Below, piece by piece: positions 10,706-19,423 of a DNA stretch of 64,000 nt. The notes under the pieces are model-generated. The model was not told the DNA's origin and ran no database searches. It was given only the letters and a program-made list of their open reading frames with translations. Source of the DNA: Streptosporangium violaceochromogenes. GTDB taxonomy: Bacteria > Actinomycetota > Actinomycetes > Streptosporangiales > Streptosporangiaceae. The stretch's first letter is position 1; each line of letters begins with the position of its first letter. Location of the stretch: assembly GCF_014654615.1 (NCBI RefSeq), contig NZ_BNBB01000011.1, forward strand, positions 140,079 through 204,078, given 5' to 3'. The position numbers and the translations under genes are program-made.

Positions 10706-11707
10706 CGCTGGGGTCCTCACAGGGAGCAGGGACGGTCCGCCCGGCCGAGGACCGGCCGGGGGTGCTTCAGCCAGAGCTTGATGCGATCCATGCGCTGCAC
10801 CGGTCCGGCTCCCGGCCGGCGGCGTGAAACGCCGGCTCGGCCGCCCGGCGCTCACCGGACGGTGTGAGCGCCAACGCCAAAAGGGCATGCCGGGGTGCTT
10901 GTGAACGATGTTGTCGTGTCCGCCGGCAGGAAAAGGGGAAGGCTCCGCCTGTGTTTCTCGGCCTTGCCCGCCGATCCGGTTACCGGCGGCCCCGGGAACT
11001 ATCTCTCTGTCGTGAAGGAGGTGTTCCCTCTCTGAAGAAATCTGTTAGTATGGCCCCAATCGTTGTAGTGATCTAAAGGGAAATTCGACATCTACTTCCT
11101 CTCTTGCCGTGAGACGAGGAGACGCCTCTCCTCCATGACGGATCACCGAGTGCTTCCGCTGATTCCACACTGAACCAGAGGTCGGCAGCCACGGGCCCTT
11201 CGCCGGGAAGGCGACCGAGATCCCCAGGGCCGGACATTTTACCCGTTTATGGATAAACTGCCGATTACGCACCGATTTAACATCCGTCCACTCATTTGAT
11301 CGAGTGGCCGACAGGTCATTCTTTCTTTCCGTCAGGTGACGGCCCTGTCTCTCGACCGGCAAATGTCACCGAACGGCAATGGCTTTTCCGGAAGGCAATC
11401 CTTTCCATTTGGTGAGGCAAATCATCCGGAGAGGGATTTTCGATCCCCGTCGACGTCCTCTCTCTTTTTCACATGCCCCACCGGAAGCATTGATAAGCAT
11501 TTTTCATTCGTGTCGTCCCAGGTGGAGGGGCCCGCTCCGGGGCGCCGGGCGGCGCGGCGGGCGGGCCCTAGGGATGAGGGAACGATCCACCCGAGAGCGA
11601 TCTCTCCGGCGCACCTCCCACACGAATCAGGGCGAGGCGGGCCGAGCCGGGGCAGGGCAATCCTCTGCCCGGACTCCCCCGCCCGGACCTTTCCCGGCCC
11701 CGAAGCC
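10706..11707. other. Kilobase-long intergenic region, no convincing gene
   Basis: From about 10980 to 11520 the sequence is clearly less GC-rich than its surroundings. Open frames on either strand (for example 11045-11362 minus) lack a ribosome site and recognisable content. It may hold the SulP promoter (AT-rich around 11030-11055). The DUF397 gene often found next to XRE/DUF5753 regulators is not visible. Confidence 0.4.
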
Positions 11708-12616
11708 CTACGTCTCCGCGAGGATGCGGTGGAGGGTCGCCCTGGTCACGTCCGGCTGCTCGGCCTCGACGTCCAGGGTGTTCATGACGTGCCAGTAGCG
11801 CTGGGTCTCGACCGGTTTGTCGAGATAGAGGGCCCCGGCGAGCTGCTCCAGATACACCACGTCGGGAAGCTCACTCTGGGGAAAGCGCAGCACGGTCATG
11901 GGCCCCGCCGACCCGGCGTGGCCACCGGCGCAGAACGGTATGACCTGGATCGTGACGTTCCAAAGCTCGGAGAGCTCGATGAGGTGCCTGATCTGCGCGC
12001 GCATCGTCTCGGCGCCGCCGATGCGGCGGCGCAGCGCCGCCTCGTCGATCACCACCCACAGCTTGGGCGGCCCCTCCCGGCGCAGGAGCCGCTGGCGTTC
12101 CAGGCGCAGGGCGAGGCGGCGCTCGGCCTGCCCCGGGGTCATCTCGCGCCCGCCGAGTGTGATGACGGCGCGGGCGTACTCCTCGGTCTGCAGCAGGCCC
12201 GGCACGAACTGCACCTCGTAGCTGCGGATGACACAGGCGGCCTGCTCAAGCCCGAGGTAGGACTCGAACCACTGGGGCACCGCGTCGCCGTAAGCCTGCC
12301 ACCAGCCCGGCTTTCCGGCCTGCTCGGCCAGCGAGAGCAGGGTCGCGCGCTCGGCGTCGTCGACGACGCCGTACAGGGTGAGAAGATCGACCACGTCGCG
12401 CTGTTTGAACCCGGTACGCCCCAGCTCCAACCGGCTCATCTTGGAGTGCGACGCCCGGATCGCGTCTCCGGCCTCCTCCTGGGTGATGTTCTGGGCCTCG
12501 CGAAGCCGTCGCAGCTCGGCGCCCACCAACATTCGCGCCACCGTGGGACCGGCTTGCAGATGATCGGAGACACGGCTCGTATGAAGTCCGCTTACCTCTG
12601 TCCGGACAGTACGCAC
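11708..12616 (-). CDS. XRE-family regulator with DUF5753 domain
   Basis: The 302-residue protein has an N-terminal helix-turn-helix (AELRRLREAQNITQEEAGDAI...SHSKMSRLELGRT, about residues 33-70) followed by the DUF5753 ligand/partner domain (YEVQFVPGLLQTEEYARAVI, PDVVYLEQLAGALYLD). Such regulators are numerous in actinomycetes and often sit beside DUF397 or other small proteins in developmental and antibiotic-control loci. The GTG at 12616 is chosen because AGGGGGCGAGC precedes it. Divergently placed is a truncated DUF574 gene, perhaps a former target. Confidence 0.87.
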   Translation of the reverse strand: MRTVRTEVSGLHTSRVSDHLQAGPTVARMLVGAELRRLREAQNITQEEAGDAIRASHSKMSRLELGRTGFKQRDVVDLLTLYGVVDDAERATLLSLAEQAGKPGWWQAYGDAVPQWFESYLGLEQAACVIRSYEVQFVPGLLQTEEYARAVITLGGREMTPGQAERRLALRLERQRLLRREGPPKLWVVIDEAALRRRIGGAETMRAQIRHLIELSELWNVTIQVIPFCAGGHAGSAGPMTVLRFPQSELPDVVYLEQLAGALYLDKPVETQRYWHVMNTLDVEAEQPDVTRATLHRILAET

Positions 12617-12799
12617 GCTCGCCCCCTATGCAGCAAACCGCCACAGCAAATCATTGAGGGCACCTGGGGTTCAACCCCCACTTCTTTCGGCGATATGCCC
12701 TCCACACCGGACATAGAGGTGATTATCATTCCAGTTGATCCTCCCGGAGGCGGCGATCCACGGCGGGGGGTGGAGCGCAAGGAACCGCAGGTATGACGC

Positions 12800-12994
12800 T
12801 TGAGGAGGACATCTGGACGGCAGACCGAATCTCCCCAAACGATCGGACTCAATCCCGGCGTCGCCCATAACACAAAAGTCTGGAATTACTGGCCCGGCGG
12901 TAAGGATCGCTATCGGGTCGACCGCGAGATCGGTGAGCAAGTGTTCAGAGTGTTTCCCGACGTCATCCCCATGGCCCACCTGGCGTCCCCATGA
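12800..12994 (+). pseudogene. Truncated DUF574 methyltransferase
   Basis: Sixty-four codons from a TTG match only the N-terminus of the DUF574 family: VWNYWPGGKDRYRVDREIGE and VFPDVIPMA align with the corresponding part of the intact gene at 7694. The frame then stops and the SAM-binding core is absent, so this is a remnant. A nearby AGGAGG at 12803 overlaps the first codons. Recognition is by eye, but the WNYW-GGKD signature is characteristic. Confidence 0.7.
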
Positions 12995-13024
12995 CCCACC
13001 CGGCCCACGCGGTCCGCGCCGGGT

Positions 13025-13402
13025 GTGCCTTCCCGGGCCGCGCGATCCGACATCCCCGGCCGGCGGTTGATCATCAGTGACAGGGGGCGGTTCCGGGCCG
13101 TGCGCCTGAGCCTGTTCTCCATGGAGGCGATGCGCGCGGGAGCCGGCACCGGCAGCCGCCGCCTCTCCGCCATCGCCGCCTGGCCGGCCCCCGGGCCGAC
13201 CACGGTCTTCGCCCCCACCGCAGAGGAGCTCCGGGAGCGGATGGACGACGCCGAGGCCGCCCTCCTCCTCACCACACCTTCTTTCTCCCCCGTCCCCGGC
13301 GGGGGCGGCCCTTCACCTTCCCGGCGGGTCGTCCCCGCCGGACTCCCGGCGACCGTGCCCCGGCGGACGGCCCGGTTCGGTGTCGTCGCGCGCGGGCCGT
13401 GA
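13025..13402 (+). CDS. Small protein related to the 37-kb operon products, possibly degenerate
   Basis: A 125-residue frame from a GTG. IPGRRLIISDRGRFRAVR resembles the start of the 37042-37419 product (IPGWRVILSDAGRLWASR). GSRRLSAIAAWPAP followed by a TAEELRERMDDAEAALLL segment resembles the 37416-37817 product (GSRRFYAAAAWPAP, TADDLHDRMNETETALLL). It thus looks like a fusion or deletion product of two adjacent family members. Its 3' end overlaps the convergent TetR gene by 90 bp and no good ribosome site is seen, so it may be a relic. Function unknown. Confidence 0.45.
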   Translation: MPSRAARSDIPGRRLIISDRGRFRAVRLSLFSMEAMRAGAGTGSRRLSAIAAWPAPGPTTVFAPTAEELRERMDDAEAALLLTTPSFSPVPGGGGPSPSRRVVPAGLPATVPRRTARFGVVARGP

Positions 13403-14020
13403 CGGCGGGGGCGGGACGGCGCGCAGGGCGGCCAGGGTCATCTCCGCGGCCTCGCGGCCGGCCGCCAGCACCTCCTCCGGCGTGTCACCGCGGTTCGCCC
13501 GGATGAACCCCGCCAGCTTGGCCGCTCCGACGACGCCGCCGACGACCGCGGCCGCCTGGGTGAGGTCCAGTTCGTCGGGACAGGCCCGGCGCAGGGCCTC
13601 GACCAGCTCCCGCTGGGTGTCGAAGAGCAGCAGCAGGGCGTGTGCCTGTAGTGAGGGAACGGTCATGACGAGGTGGTTGACCACCATGACGTTCCGTCTG
13701 ATCTCGGGGTTGTCGGCGAGGGCGTCGAAGGTGGCGTCGATCGCGCGGGTGAGCAGGCCGATCACGCTCTCGCCGGCGCGCCGTTCGGCGACCGTCCGCA
13801 GGGCGCGGTCGATGTGCTCCCGGGACGTGTGGAAAAGCACCTCCTCCTTGGAGGCGAAGTAGCTGAAGAACGTCCGGGTCGACACGTCGGCCGCCATGGC
13901 GATCTCCGAGACGGTCGTCTGCTCGTAGCCCTTCTCCATGAACAGGCGCAGTGCCGCCGCCGTCAGGGCGCGACGGGTGCGGAGCTTCTTGCGTTCGCGC
14001 AGTCCCGGCATCTCACCCAT
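13313..14020 (-). CDS. TetR-family regulator, probable repressor of the P450 operon
   Basis: The 235-residue protein has a clear TetR helix-turn-helix at residues about 12-60 (TRRALTAAALRLFMEKGYEQTTVSEIAMAADVSTRTFFSYF, quoted region read in parts: ALRLFMEKGYEQTTVSEIA and STRTFFSYFASKEEVL). The C-terminus ends in an Arg/Pro/Gly-rich tail of about 35 residues. It is divergent from the cytochrome P450 gene with about 100 bp between them, which holds an AT-rich inverted repeat; local control of P450 and ferredoxin is the natural inference. An ATG nine bases inside (14011) is an alternative start. Confidence 0.85.
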   Translation of the reverse strand: MGEMPGLRERKKLRTRRALTAAALRLFMEKGYEQTTVSEIAMAADVSTRTFFSYFASKEEVLFHTSREHIDRALRTVAERRAGESVIGLLTRAIDATFDALADNPEIRRNVMVVNHLVMTVPSLQAHALLLLFDTQRELVEALRRACPDELDLTQAAAVVGGVVGAAKLAGFIRANRGDTPEEVLAAGREAAEMTLAALRAVPPPPSRPARDDTEPGRPPGHGRRESGGDDPPGR

Positions 14021-14048
14021 AGGGGCAGTTTAGAGGAGGGATTTAACC

Positions 14049-14073
14049 AATGCACGTGTTGAAATTTTGCATT
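14049..14073. promoter_or_regulatory. Candidate TetR operator in the P450 divergent promoter
   Basis: AATGCA and its complement TGCATT, separated by 13 bp, lie in an AT-rich patch between the TetR and P450 starts. Only this 6-bp arm is perfect, so the call is tentative. Confidence 0.4.
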
Positions 14074-14123
14074 TCATGTAGTTTTGTGGTGGTGACGGAG
14101 CCATCGATGCCGAGGAGCATGAG

Positions 14124-15323
14124 ATGCCAGAGTCACGAACCGGGCCGATCCGCTTTCCCCTCGACCACGTCGGCCTGTTCGATCCACCGGAAACACTGCG
14201 CTCGCTCCGCGAGGAGCGGCCCGTCGCCCCGATGACCTACGCGGACGGCCACGTGGGGTGGCTGGTGACGGGGTACGCGGCGGCACGCTCCATCCTGGCC
14301 GACCCGCGTTTCAGCTCCCGGCGCGAGCTGCTGCACCCGCCGGTTCCCCGCTCGATGACCCCGGACATGTACAAGCCATCCGACCCCGGGCAGTTCGTCC
14401 GGATGGACCCCCCGGAGCACACCCGCTACCGGAAACTGCTCGTCGCGCGGTTCACCGTCCGGCGGATGAAGCTCTTAGAGCCCCGGATCCGGGAGATCAC
14501 CGAGGAACGGCTGGCGGCGATGGTCGCGGCGGGGCCGCCCCAGGACCTGGTCAAGGGGTTCGCGCTGCCCGTCCCCTCCCTGGTGATCTGCGAACTGCTC
14601 GGCGTCCCCTACGCCGACCGCGAGGAGTTCCAGCACGCCACGTCGGTCTTCCTCGACTGGGAGTCCACCGCGGCGGAGATACAGACGGCGCTCGACGACG
14701 TGACCACGTACCTCTCCGGGCTCATCAAACGGAAACGGGCCGAACCCACCGACGACCTGTTCACCGAGCTGATCACCGGCGGCGAACTGAGCGACGTCGA
14801 ACTCGTCAACATCGGGTTCCTGCTGCTCGCCGCCGGACACGAGACGACCGCCAACATGCTCGGGCTCGGGACGCTCGCCCTGCTCCGGCACCCGGAGCAG
14901 CTCGCCGCGCTCCGCGCCGACCCCTCCCTGATCGACAACACGATCGAGGAGCTGATGCGCTATCTCAGCATCGTCCACGTCGGCCCGATACGCGCGGCCC
15001 TGGAGGACGTCGAGATCGAGGGGGAGCTGATCCGGGCCGGTGACGTGGTGACCGTCTCCCTGCCCGCCGTCAACCGCGACCCCACGCGCTTCCCCGACCC
15101 CGAGCGGCTCGACATCACCCGCCCCGCCACGGGCCAGATGAGCTTCGGCCACGGGGTGCACCAGTGTCTCGGGCAGCAACTGGCGCGGACGGAGATGCGC
15201 ATCGCCTTCCCGATGCTGTTCGAGCGGTTTCCCACGCTGCGCCTGGCCGTACCCGCGGAGAAAGTGCCGATGCGGGACACGATGCTCATCTACGGTGTGC
15301 GGGAGCTTACGGTCGAATGGTAG
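14124..15323 (+). CDS. Cytochrome P450 monooxygenase
   Basis: A soluble class-I bacterial P450 of 399 residues. It shows the I-helix oxygen-binding motif AGHETT near residue 238, the K-helix ExxR as EELMR near 276, and the haem loop FGHGVHQCLG with the ligand cysteine near 348. GAGGAGCATGAG precedes the ATG. A 3Fe-4S ferredoxin gene follows 64 bp downstream and would supply electrons; no ferredoxin reductase is nearby. The layout resembles the inducible SU1/SU2 P450 systems of Streptomyces. Substrate unknown. Confidence 0.94.
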   Translation: MPESRTGPIRFPLDHVGLFDPPETLRSLREERPVAPMTYADGHVGWLVTGYAAARSILADPRFSSRRELLHPPVPRSMTPDMYKPSDPGQFVRMDPPEHTRYRKLLVARFTVRRMKLLEPRIREITEERLAAMVAAGPPQDLVKGFALPVPSLVICELLGVPYADREEFQHATSVFLDWESTAAEIQTALDDVTTYLSGLIKRKRAEPTDDLFTELITGGELSDVELVNIGFLLLAAGHETTANMLGLGTLALLRHPEQLAALRADPSLIDNTIEELMRYLSIVHVGPIRAALEDVEIEGELIRAGDVVTVSLPAVNRDPTRFPDPERLDITRPATGQMSFGHGVHQCLGQQLARTEMRIAFPMLFERFPTLRLAVPAEKVPMRDTMLIYGVRELTVEW

Positions 15324-15387
15324 GGGGACGCCGTTCCTCCCCGCCTCCCTCGCCGGGCTTTTCGCGTTCACAGGCTGGAGGGATCGC

Positions 15388-15594
15388 ATGAGAGTTCAGG
15401 CCGACACGCATCGGTGTATCGGGGCGGGCATGTGCGTGCTCACCGTCCCCGAGGTGTTCGACCAGGGGGAGGAGGACGGCCTCGTCGTGCTCCTCGACGC
15501 GGAGCCTCCGCCGGAGCGGCAGGCCGCCGTCGAGCGGGCCGAACGGCTCTGCCCCTCGGGTGCCATCTCGATTCTGCGCGAGGCCGAGGCGTAG
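15388..15594 (+). CDS. [3Fe-4S] ferredoxin
   Basis: A 68-residue ferredoxin. The cluster ligands are Cys10 and Cys16 in CIGAGMC and Cys55 in LCPSGAI; the second position of the usual four-Cys motif is Gly/Ala, as in 3Fe-4S P450 ferredoxins. The ATG at 15388 follows GGAGGGATCGC. Directly downstream of the P450 gene on the same strand, it is almost certainly its redox partner. Confidence 0.92.
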   Translation: MRVQADTHRCIGAGMCVLTVPEVFDQGEEDGLVVLLDAEPPPERQAAVERAERLCPSGAISILREAEA

Positions 15595-15846
15595 GCCGCC
15601 CTCCCCGCCGTCCCCCGCCTTTTCGCCGGAGGGCGGCGGGGACGGCGCCGTGACGCCATCCCCTACAGAAAAAATCCTCATATAAACATCTTTAACACCT
15701 TTAATCACCACAGACCCCTCAGAGCAGCCCTAGGGGGACGCTGCCACGCCACCGATACGACCACAGACATAAATACGGCCATAGCAGCAGCGACGGAGGC
15801 GCCTACGGAGAGGATGGAGACGGCCACGCACCGCGTGGCCCGTGGA
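15595..15846. other. Intergenic region before the MarR gene
   Basis: AT-rich at 15665-15712. No gene seen; probably holds the end of the ferredoxin transcript and part of the MarR promoter. Confidence 0.35.
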
Positions 15847-15884
15847 CTCCATGTCATACGTATGCAAACGATGACGCTATGGAG
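15847..15884. promoter_or_regulatory. Nested dyad upstream of the MarR gene
   Basis: CTCCAT-GTCAT and ATGAC-(3 nt)-ATGGAG face each other around a perfect 10-bp palindrome CATACGTATG (15855-15864). This is 67 bp before the MarR start and is a good candidate autoregulatory operator. Confidence 0.5.
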
Positions 15885-15950
15885 GTCTGTTCCCGCAGTT
15901 CAGTCCTCCTCGGGGAGTCCACCGTCACTCGACAACCGATAGGAGTCAGC

Positions 15951-16523
15951 GTGCCCGCGCACTACTCACCGACGGAGACCGAGGAAGCGGTCAACCGCCG
16001 TCTGGGGGCAACCCCGATCAGACGCGAGGCACTGGTCGCCATCTCCAACCTGCACCGGGCGGCGGCGGCCGTACGGCAGCACCTGGAGAACTCCGCCCTC
16101 CGTGTCGCGGACCTGACCTGGAGCGCTTTCGTCGTCCTCTGGGTGGTGTGGATCTGGGAGGAGATCGAGACCCGGCACGCCGCGGCCGAGGCCGGCATCT
16201 CCAAGGGAACGCTCACCGGCATCATCAAGACCCTGGAGTCACGCGGCCTGGCACGGCGCAGCCAGCACCCGGACGACGGACGGCTGGCGTTGCTCCGCCT
16301 GACCCCCGAGGGGCTGGCGCTGATGGAACGGCTTTTCCCCGCCTTCAACGACGAGGAGGCGTTCGTGGTCAGCCCGCTCGACGACGCCGAATCCTTAAAC
16401 CTCGCCCACACCCTCCGCCGGATCGTCACGCACCTGGAGGAGAACGGCGAGGAGCGTCGCGAGGTCCTCCGGCAGAAGACCCCCGTTCCCCCGCGCCGCG
16501 GCGGGCGCCGCCGTTCCGAATAG
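15951..16523 (+). CDS. MarR-family transcriptional regulator
   Basis: A 190-residue winged-helix regulator. The recognition helix and wing are visible as AAEAGISKGTLTGIIKTLESRGL followed by RRSQHPDDGRLALLRLTPEG, the classic MarR pattern. The GTG at 15951 follows AGGAGTCAGC, which decides this start over longer in-frame options from 15879. A basic tail ends the protein. It is a single gene with a dyad in front, suggesting autoregulation; no clear target lies beside it. Confidence 0.87.
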   Translation: MPAHYSPTETEEAVNRRLGATPIRREALVAISNLHRAAAAVRQHLENSALRVADLTWSAFVVLWVVWIWEEIETRHAAAEAGISKGTLTGIIKTLESRGLARRSQHPDDGRLALLRLTPEGLALMERLFPAFNDEEAFVVSPLDDAESLNLAHTLRRIVTHLEENGEERREVLRQKTPVPPRRGGRRRSE

Positions 16524-16697
16524 GCCGGCGCCCCTCTCGGGCAGCCTGTCCGCACCTCACGCACCAGCCCCGGCCGGCCCGGACACCCCCCACCCCGGCC
16601 TGGACACCTCCAGGAACGTCCCGCGCGGCGCCCTCACCGCCGTCGGAACGCACCCCCTCGAAATCCCCCGAAATCCGCCGTACTCCGGTCGAGGCTC

Positions 16698-17462
16698 CTA
16701 CGGCCTCCTGCCCGCGATCAGCACGGCGACACCGTCGAGGATGCGCTCCAGACCGAAGGCGAAGACCCTCTCGGGGTCGGAAGCCGCCTCGTACTCCTGC
16801 CCCGCCGCCTCACCGACACGGGCGGCGACGGGAAAACGCCCGCCGTCCATGACCTTGCCGAGCAGCGGCGCGTTGGCCACCCACCATTCGGCGTCCGTCA
16901 TCCCGGTCTCGCGCTGGACGCGCGCCTTGCCGGCGTGGGCCCTGGCCGTCCCCTCGACGTGGGTCAGGATCAGGGCGAGGACGGAGTCCATCTCCACGTC
17001 GGAGAGCCCGACGCCGTCCAGGGGGCGCAGCTCGGCCTCGTACTTGAGCGAGGCGTTCGGTCCCAGCACCGGCCGTGCGCCGACGACCTGGAGCATCCAG
17101 GGGTGGCGCAGATAGAGGTCCCAGTTACGCGCGGCGACGAACCTCAGCGCCTCCCGCCAGCCGCCGGGCCGCGAGGACGGCGCGTCCACGTCGTCGTAAA
17201 GCCGCCCGTAGGCGGTGTCGATCATCAGATCGACCAGCTCCGTCTTACCCGGCACGTGGGTGTAGAGCGACATGGTGCCCACCCGCAGCCGCTCGGCGAC
17301 CTGGCGCATGGAGACGGCCTCCAGCCCCTCGGCGTCGGCCAGCTCGATGGCGGCCTCGACGATCGACCGTATGGTCAGCCCCGACCGGCCGGTCCTGCCG
17401 TGCGAACCCCAGAGCAGCGCCAGGCTGCGGGCCGGGTCGGCGGCCCCCTTCCGCCCGCTCAC
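16698..17462 (-). CDS. TetR-family regulator with TetR_C-type C-terminal domain
   Basis: The 254-residue protein has a helix-turn-helix at about residues 30-75 (IVEAAIELADAEGLEAVSMR, LRVGTMSLYTHVPGKTELV) and a C-terminal region of the tetracycline-repressor type. The GTG at 17462 follows GGAAGAAC. The frame runs open far upstream but has no better start. It is divergent from the GtrA gene with two CGTACG palindromes about 60 bp upstream of its start. Ligand and targets are unknown. Confidence 0.85.
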   Translation of the reverse strand: MSGRKGAADPARSLALLWGSHGRTGRSGLTIRSIVEAAIELADAEGLEAVSMRQVAERLRVGTMSLYTHVPGKTELVDLMIDTAYGRLYDDVDAPSSRPGGWREALRFVAARNWDLYLRHPWMLQVVGARPVLGPNASLKYEAELRPLDGVGLSDVEMDSVLALILTHVEGTARAHAGKARVQRETGMTDAEWWVANAPLLGKVMDGGRFPVAARVGEAAGQEYEAASDPERVFAFGLERILDGVAVLIAGRRP

Positions 17463-17523
17463 GTTCTTCCACCCACGGGAACGATCTCCCCATTCTCGAC
17501 GTCGTCTCCCATCATAGTTCTTC

Positions 17524-17548
17524 CGTACGCTATACGGTATGACGTACG
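17524..17548. promoter_or_regulatory. Paired CGTACG palindromes, candidate TetR operator
   Basis: Two CGTACG hexamers lie 19 bp apart (17524 and 17543) around TATACGGTAT, just upstream of the TetR start. The spacing and symmetry suit a dimeric repressor. Confidence 0.45.
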
Positions 17549-17774
17549 ACCTCCGGAGCACGGCCGGAGCACGGCCTTCGCCGAGCGATCGCCGAAGAGA
17601 CGGTCCGCTAGGATGGGCGCGCCTCGGGGCCCGCCGATGGACCGGCCGGGCCCGAAGGCCCGGGACGGGAAGGCCCGGAAGAACCGAGGCGGGCACCCGC
17701 CCCTCTCCGCCCGGTCGCGCGGAGTCGCCTCACCCACGGCATCGGCGAGACGAACGAGAAGGAGCGGGTGGGAC

Positions 17775-18347
17775 GTGAACCGGGGTCGCGGGGTCCTCCG
17801 CAGGTTCGAGCACATGCTCCGGGAGCTGGCCAGGTTCGGCACGGTCGGCGCGGTCGCGTTCGTGATCAACATGGTGATCACGAACCTCCTCTGGCTCGCC
17901 TGGGGCACCCGGGGGACGCTCACCGCGAACGTGCTCGCGACGATCGCCGCGGCGACCTTCGCGTACGTGGCCAATCGCCACTGGACCTGGCGGAACCGAG
18001 AGAAGATCGGCCTGGCCAGAGAGTATTTCCTCTTCTTCGTCCTGAACGCCGTGGGCCTGCTGATCGAGATCCTGTTCATCGGCTTCGTCAAATACACCGC
18101 CAACGTCGACAACCAGCTGGCCCTCAACGCGGCGAAACTGGTGGGGGTCGGTTTCGGCAGTCTGTTCCGATTCTGGTCCTATCAGAAATGGGTTTTCCTT
18201 TCAGCCGACACGCCCCCGGACGACGGGCGGCTGCTCCTGCGCCCCCTCCGTCACGAGGATCCGGCCGTCGAGGACGATGCCCCCTTGGCCAGGAACGGTT
18301 CCGGCCCTCCCGCCCCGGGCTCCAACTCACAAAAAGGTCAAACCTGA
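17775..18347 (+). CDS. GtrA-family membrane protein
   Basis: A 190-residue protein with four predicted membrane segments (FGTVGAVAFVINMVITNLLWL; TANVLATIAAATFAYVANRH; FLFFVLNAVGLLIEILFIG; and a last one ending in FRFWSYQKWVF). The order ANRHWTW...FRFWSYQKWVF is diagnostic of the GtrA family, linked to moving lipid-carried sugars across the membrane for cell-surface polysaccharides. The acidic C-terminal tail of 45 residues is not part of the family core. GTG at 17775 has GGAGCGGG upstream. Confidence 0.85.
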   Translation: MNRGRGVLRRFEHMLRELARFGTVGAVAFVINMVITNLLWLAWGTRGTLTANVLATIAAATFAYVANRHWTWRNREKIGLAREYFLFFVLNAVGLLIEILFIGFVKYTANVDNQLALNAAKLVGVGFGSLFRFWSYQKWVFLSADTPPDDGRLLLRPLRHEDPAVEDDAPLARNGSGPPAPGSNSQKGQT

Positions 18348-18394
18348 CCGAAAAGCCTGGTCGAAATGCACACAAGCCCGTAATATCAACCAAT

Positions 18395-18844
18395 ATGACG
18401 TTTTCTCCGAGGTGTTACACCTGCGACCAGGAAGCACGATTCGGAGCACTGCCACCGCGCGAGAAAATCGCGTTCGACGACCACTGGCGGGTGGCTCACG
18501 CGATCGACACGGCGCTGCCGGGGTGGCTGGTGCTCGTCCCCCGGCGCCACGTCACCACCGTCGCGGCCCTGAACGACACCGAGGCGTTCACCCTCGGCCT
18601 CTGGCAGGTCCGGCTGTCACGGGCGCTGCGGGAGACGACCGCCTGTCTGAAGACATATGTGGCGCAGTTCTCCGAGCGGAGGGGGTTCGGCCACGTGCAC
18701 TTCCACATCGTGCCGCGCGCGAGCGACCTGCCCCGCGAGTTCCGGGGCCCCGGGGTCTTCGGGCTCCTGGGCCGCACCGGCGCCGACGCCGTCCCCTTCG
18801 ACACGATGAACGAACTGGCGGCGAAACTCGGCGACATCCTCTGA
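18395..18844 (+). CDS. HIT-family hydrolase
   Basis: A 149-residue histidine-triad protein. The active-site motif is HVHFHIVPR (three alternating histidines); PGWLVLVPRRHVTTV forms the typical fold start. Members hydrolyse nucleotide-phosphate bonds (Ap4A- or AMP-type substrates). There is no ribosome site before the ATG at 18395. TAATAT ends nine bases upstream and could be a -10 box, giving a leaderless mRNA; that is inference. Confidence 0.85.
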   Translation: MTFSPRCYTCDQEARFGALPPREKIAFDDHWRVAHAIDTALPGWLVLVPRRHVTTVAALNDTEAFTLGLWQVRLSRALRETTACLKTYVAQFSERRGFGHVHFHIVPRASDLPREFRGPGVFGLLGRTGADAVPFDTMNELAAKLGDIL

Positions 18845-19423
18845 AAACGGGCTCGCCCGCCACCCGCACCCCCGCTCCGGGTCGGCGAAAAGGCGCCTTT
18901 GGCGGACATTTTCATTGAGATGGGACAAGCGGCCGGTTCGTTACGGCAGCATGTAAGCGGGATCACTCCGCCCCATCGCATACGGTCCCGACTTTCTTGG
19001 TGAAACGATCCACCCCGGATGAGGCTCTGTCTGTAGGGTGAGCGCACGGCGGCTCCCCGTGAGGGAACCGCCCGATCTCCCACAACGGGAGATGTGCCCT
19101 CGTAGGCGGGTTCATATCGCGAAAACCCCACCCTACGCGGGAATGCGGGACCGGTCCCGATCACGTGGACCGCGTCACGCGCAACCCCGGCGCGAGCCAA
19201 AAAGCGAGCGGTCCCGGACATACCGGAGGCCGTGTCCGTTTTCATGCCCGATTTCCGTGTCCAATTTCCAGGCCCGATCGAACGCGGACGGACGAGGAGG
19301 AAGCGTGTCCGGTTCAGGCGATCCCGCGAACGCGAAACCGCCGAACCCCCGCGGCCGGTCAGACACGCGCCCGCCCCCGGCTCCCGCACACCGTCGCAGC
19401 CCCCGCCCCGTCGCCCCGGCCTG
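18845..19423. other. Intergenic region ahead of the cas remnants
   Basis: It contains the structured segment at 19033-19136 described separately. I see no CRISPR array and no intact gene. Frames from a well-placed GTG near 19304 (AGGAGGAAGC upstream) run into low-complexity Pro/Arg sequence and probably belong to eroded cas coding sequence. Confidence 0.4.
19033..19136 (+). other. Multi-hairpin segment, candidate structured RNA
   Basis: An outer 8-bp perfect pairing (GTAGGGTG at 19033 with CACCCTAC at 19129) encloses two hairpins: 19048-19072 (nine pairs, one mismatch, 5-nt loop) and 19075-19093 (ATCTCCC/GGGAGAT, 5-nt loop). This multibranch layout is the sort seen in riboswitches and structured leaders. 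I do not recognise the class; chance folding in GC-rich DNA is possible. Confidence 0.35.

Noticed and set aside
11045..11362. 105-codon minus-strand frame in the long intergenic region
   Set aside because: No ribosome site, no family resemblance, and composition not typical of coding sequence here.
12665..12685. tRNA T-arm-like GGGGTTCAACCCCC
   Set aside because: No anticodon arm, D-arm or acceptor pairing can be formed around it.
11336..12796. 486-codon plus-strand frame across the XRE regulator
   Set aside because: Antisense to a well-supported DUF5753 regulator, with no recognisable domain or ribosome site.
19120..19150. Single CRISPR-repeat-like stretch near the cas remnant
   Set aside because: The ACCCTACGCGGGAATG part resembles a degenerate I-E repeat, but there is one copy only, no spacer-repeat periodicity, and it overlaps the hairpin element.
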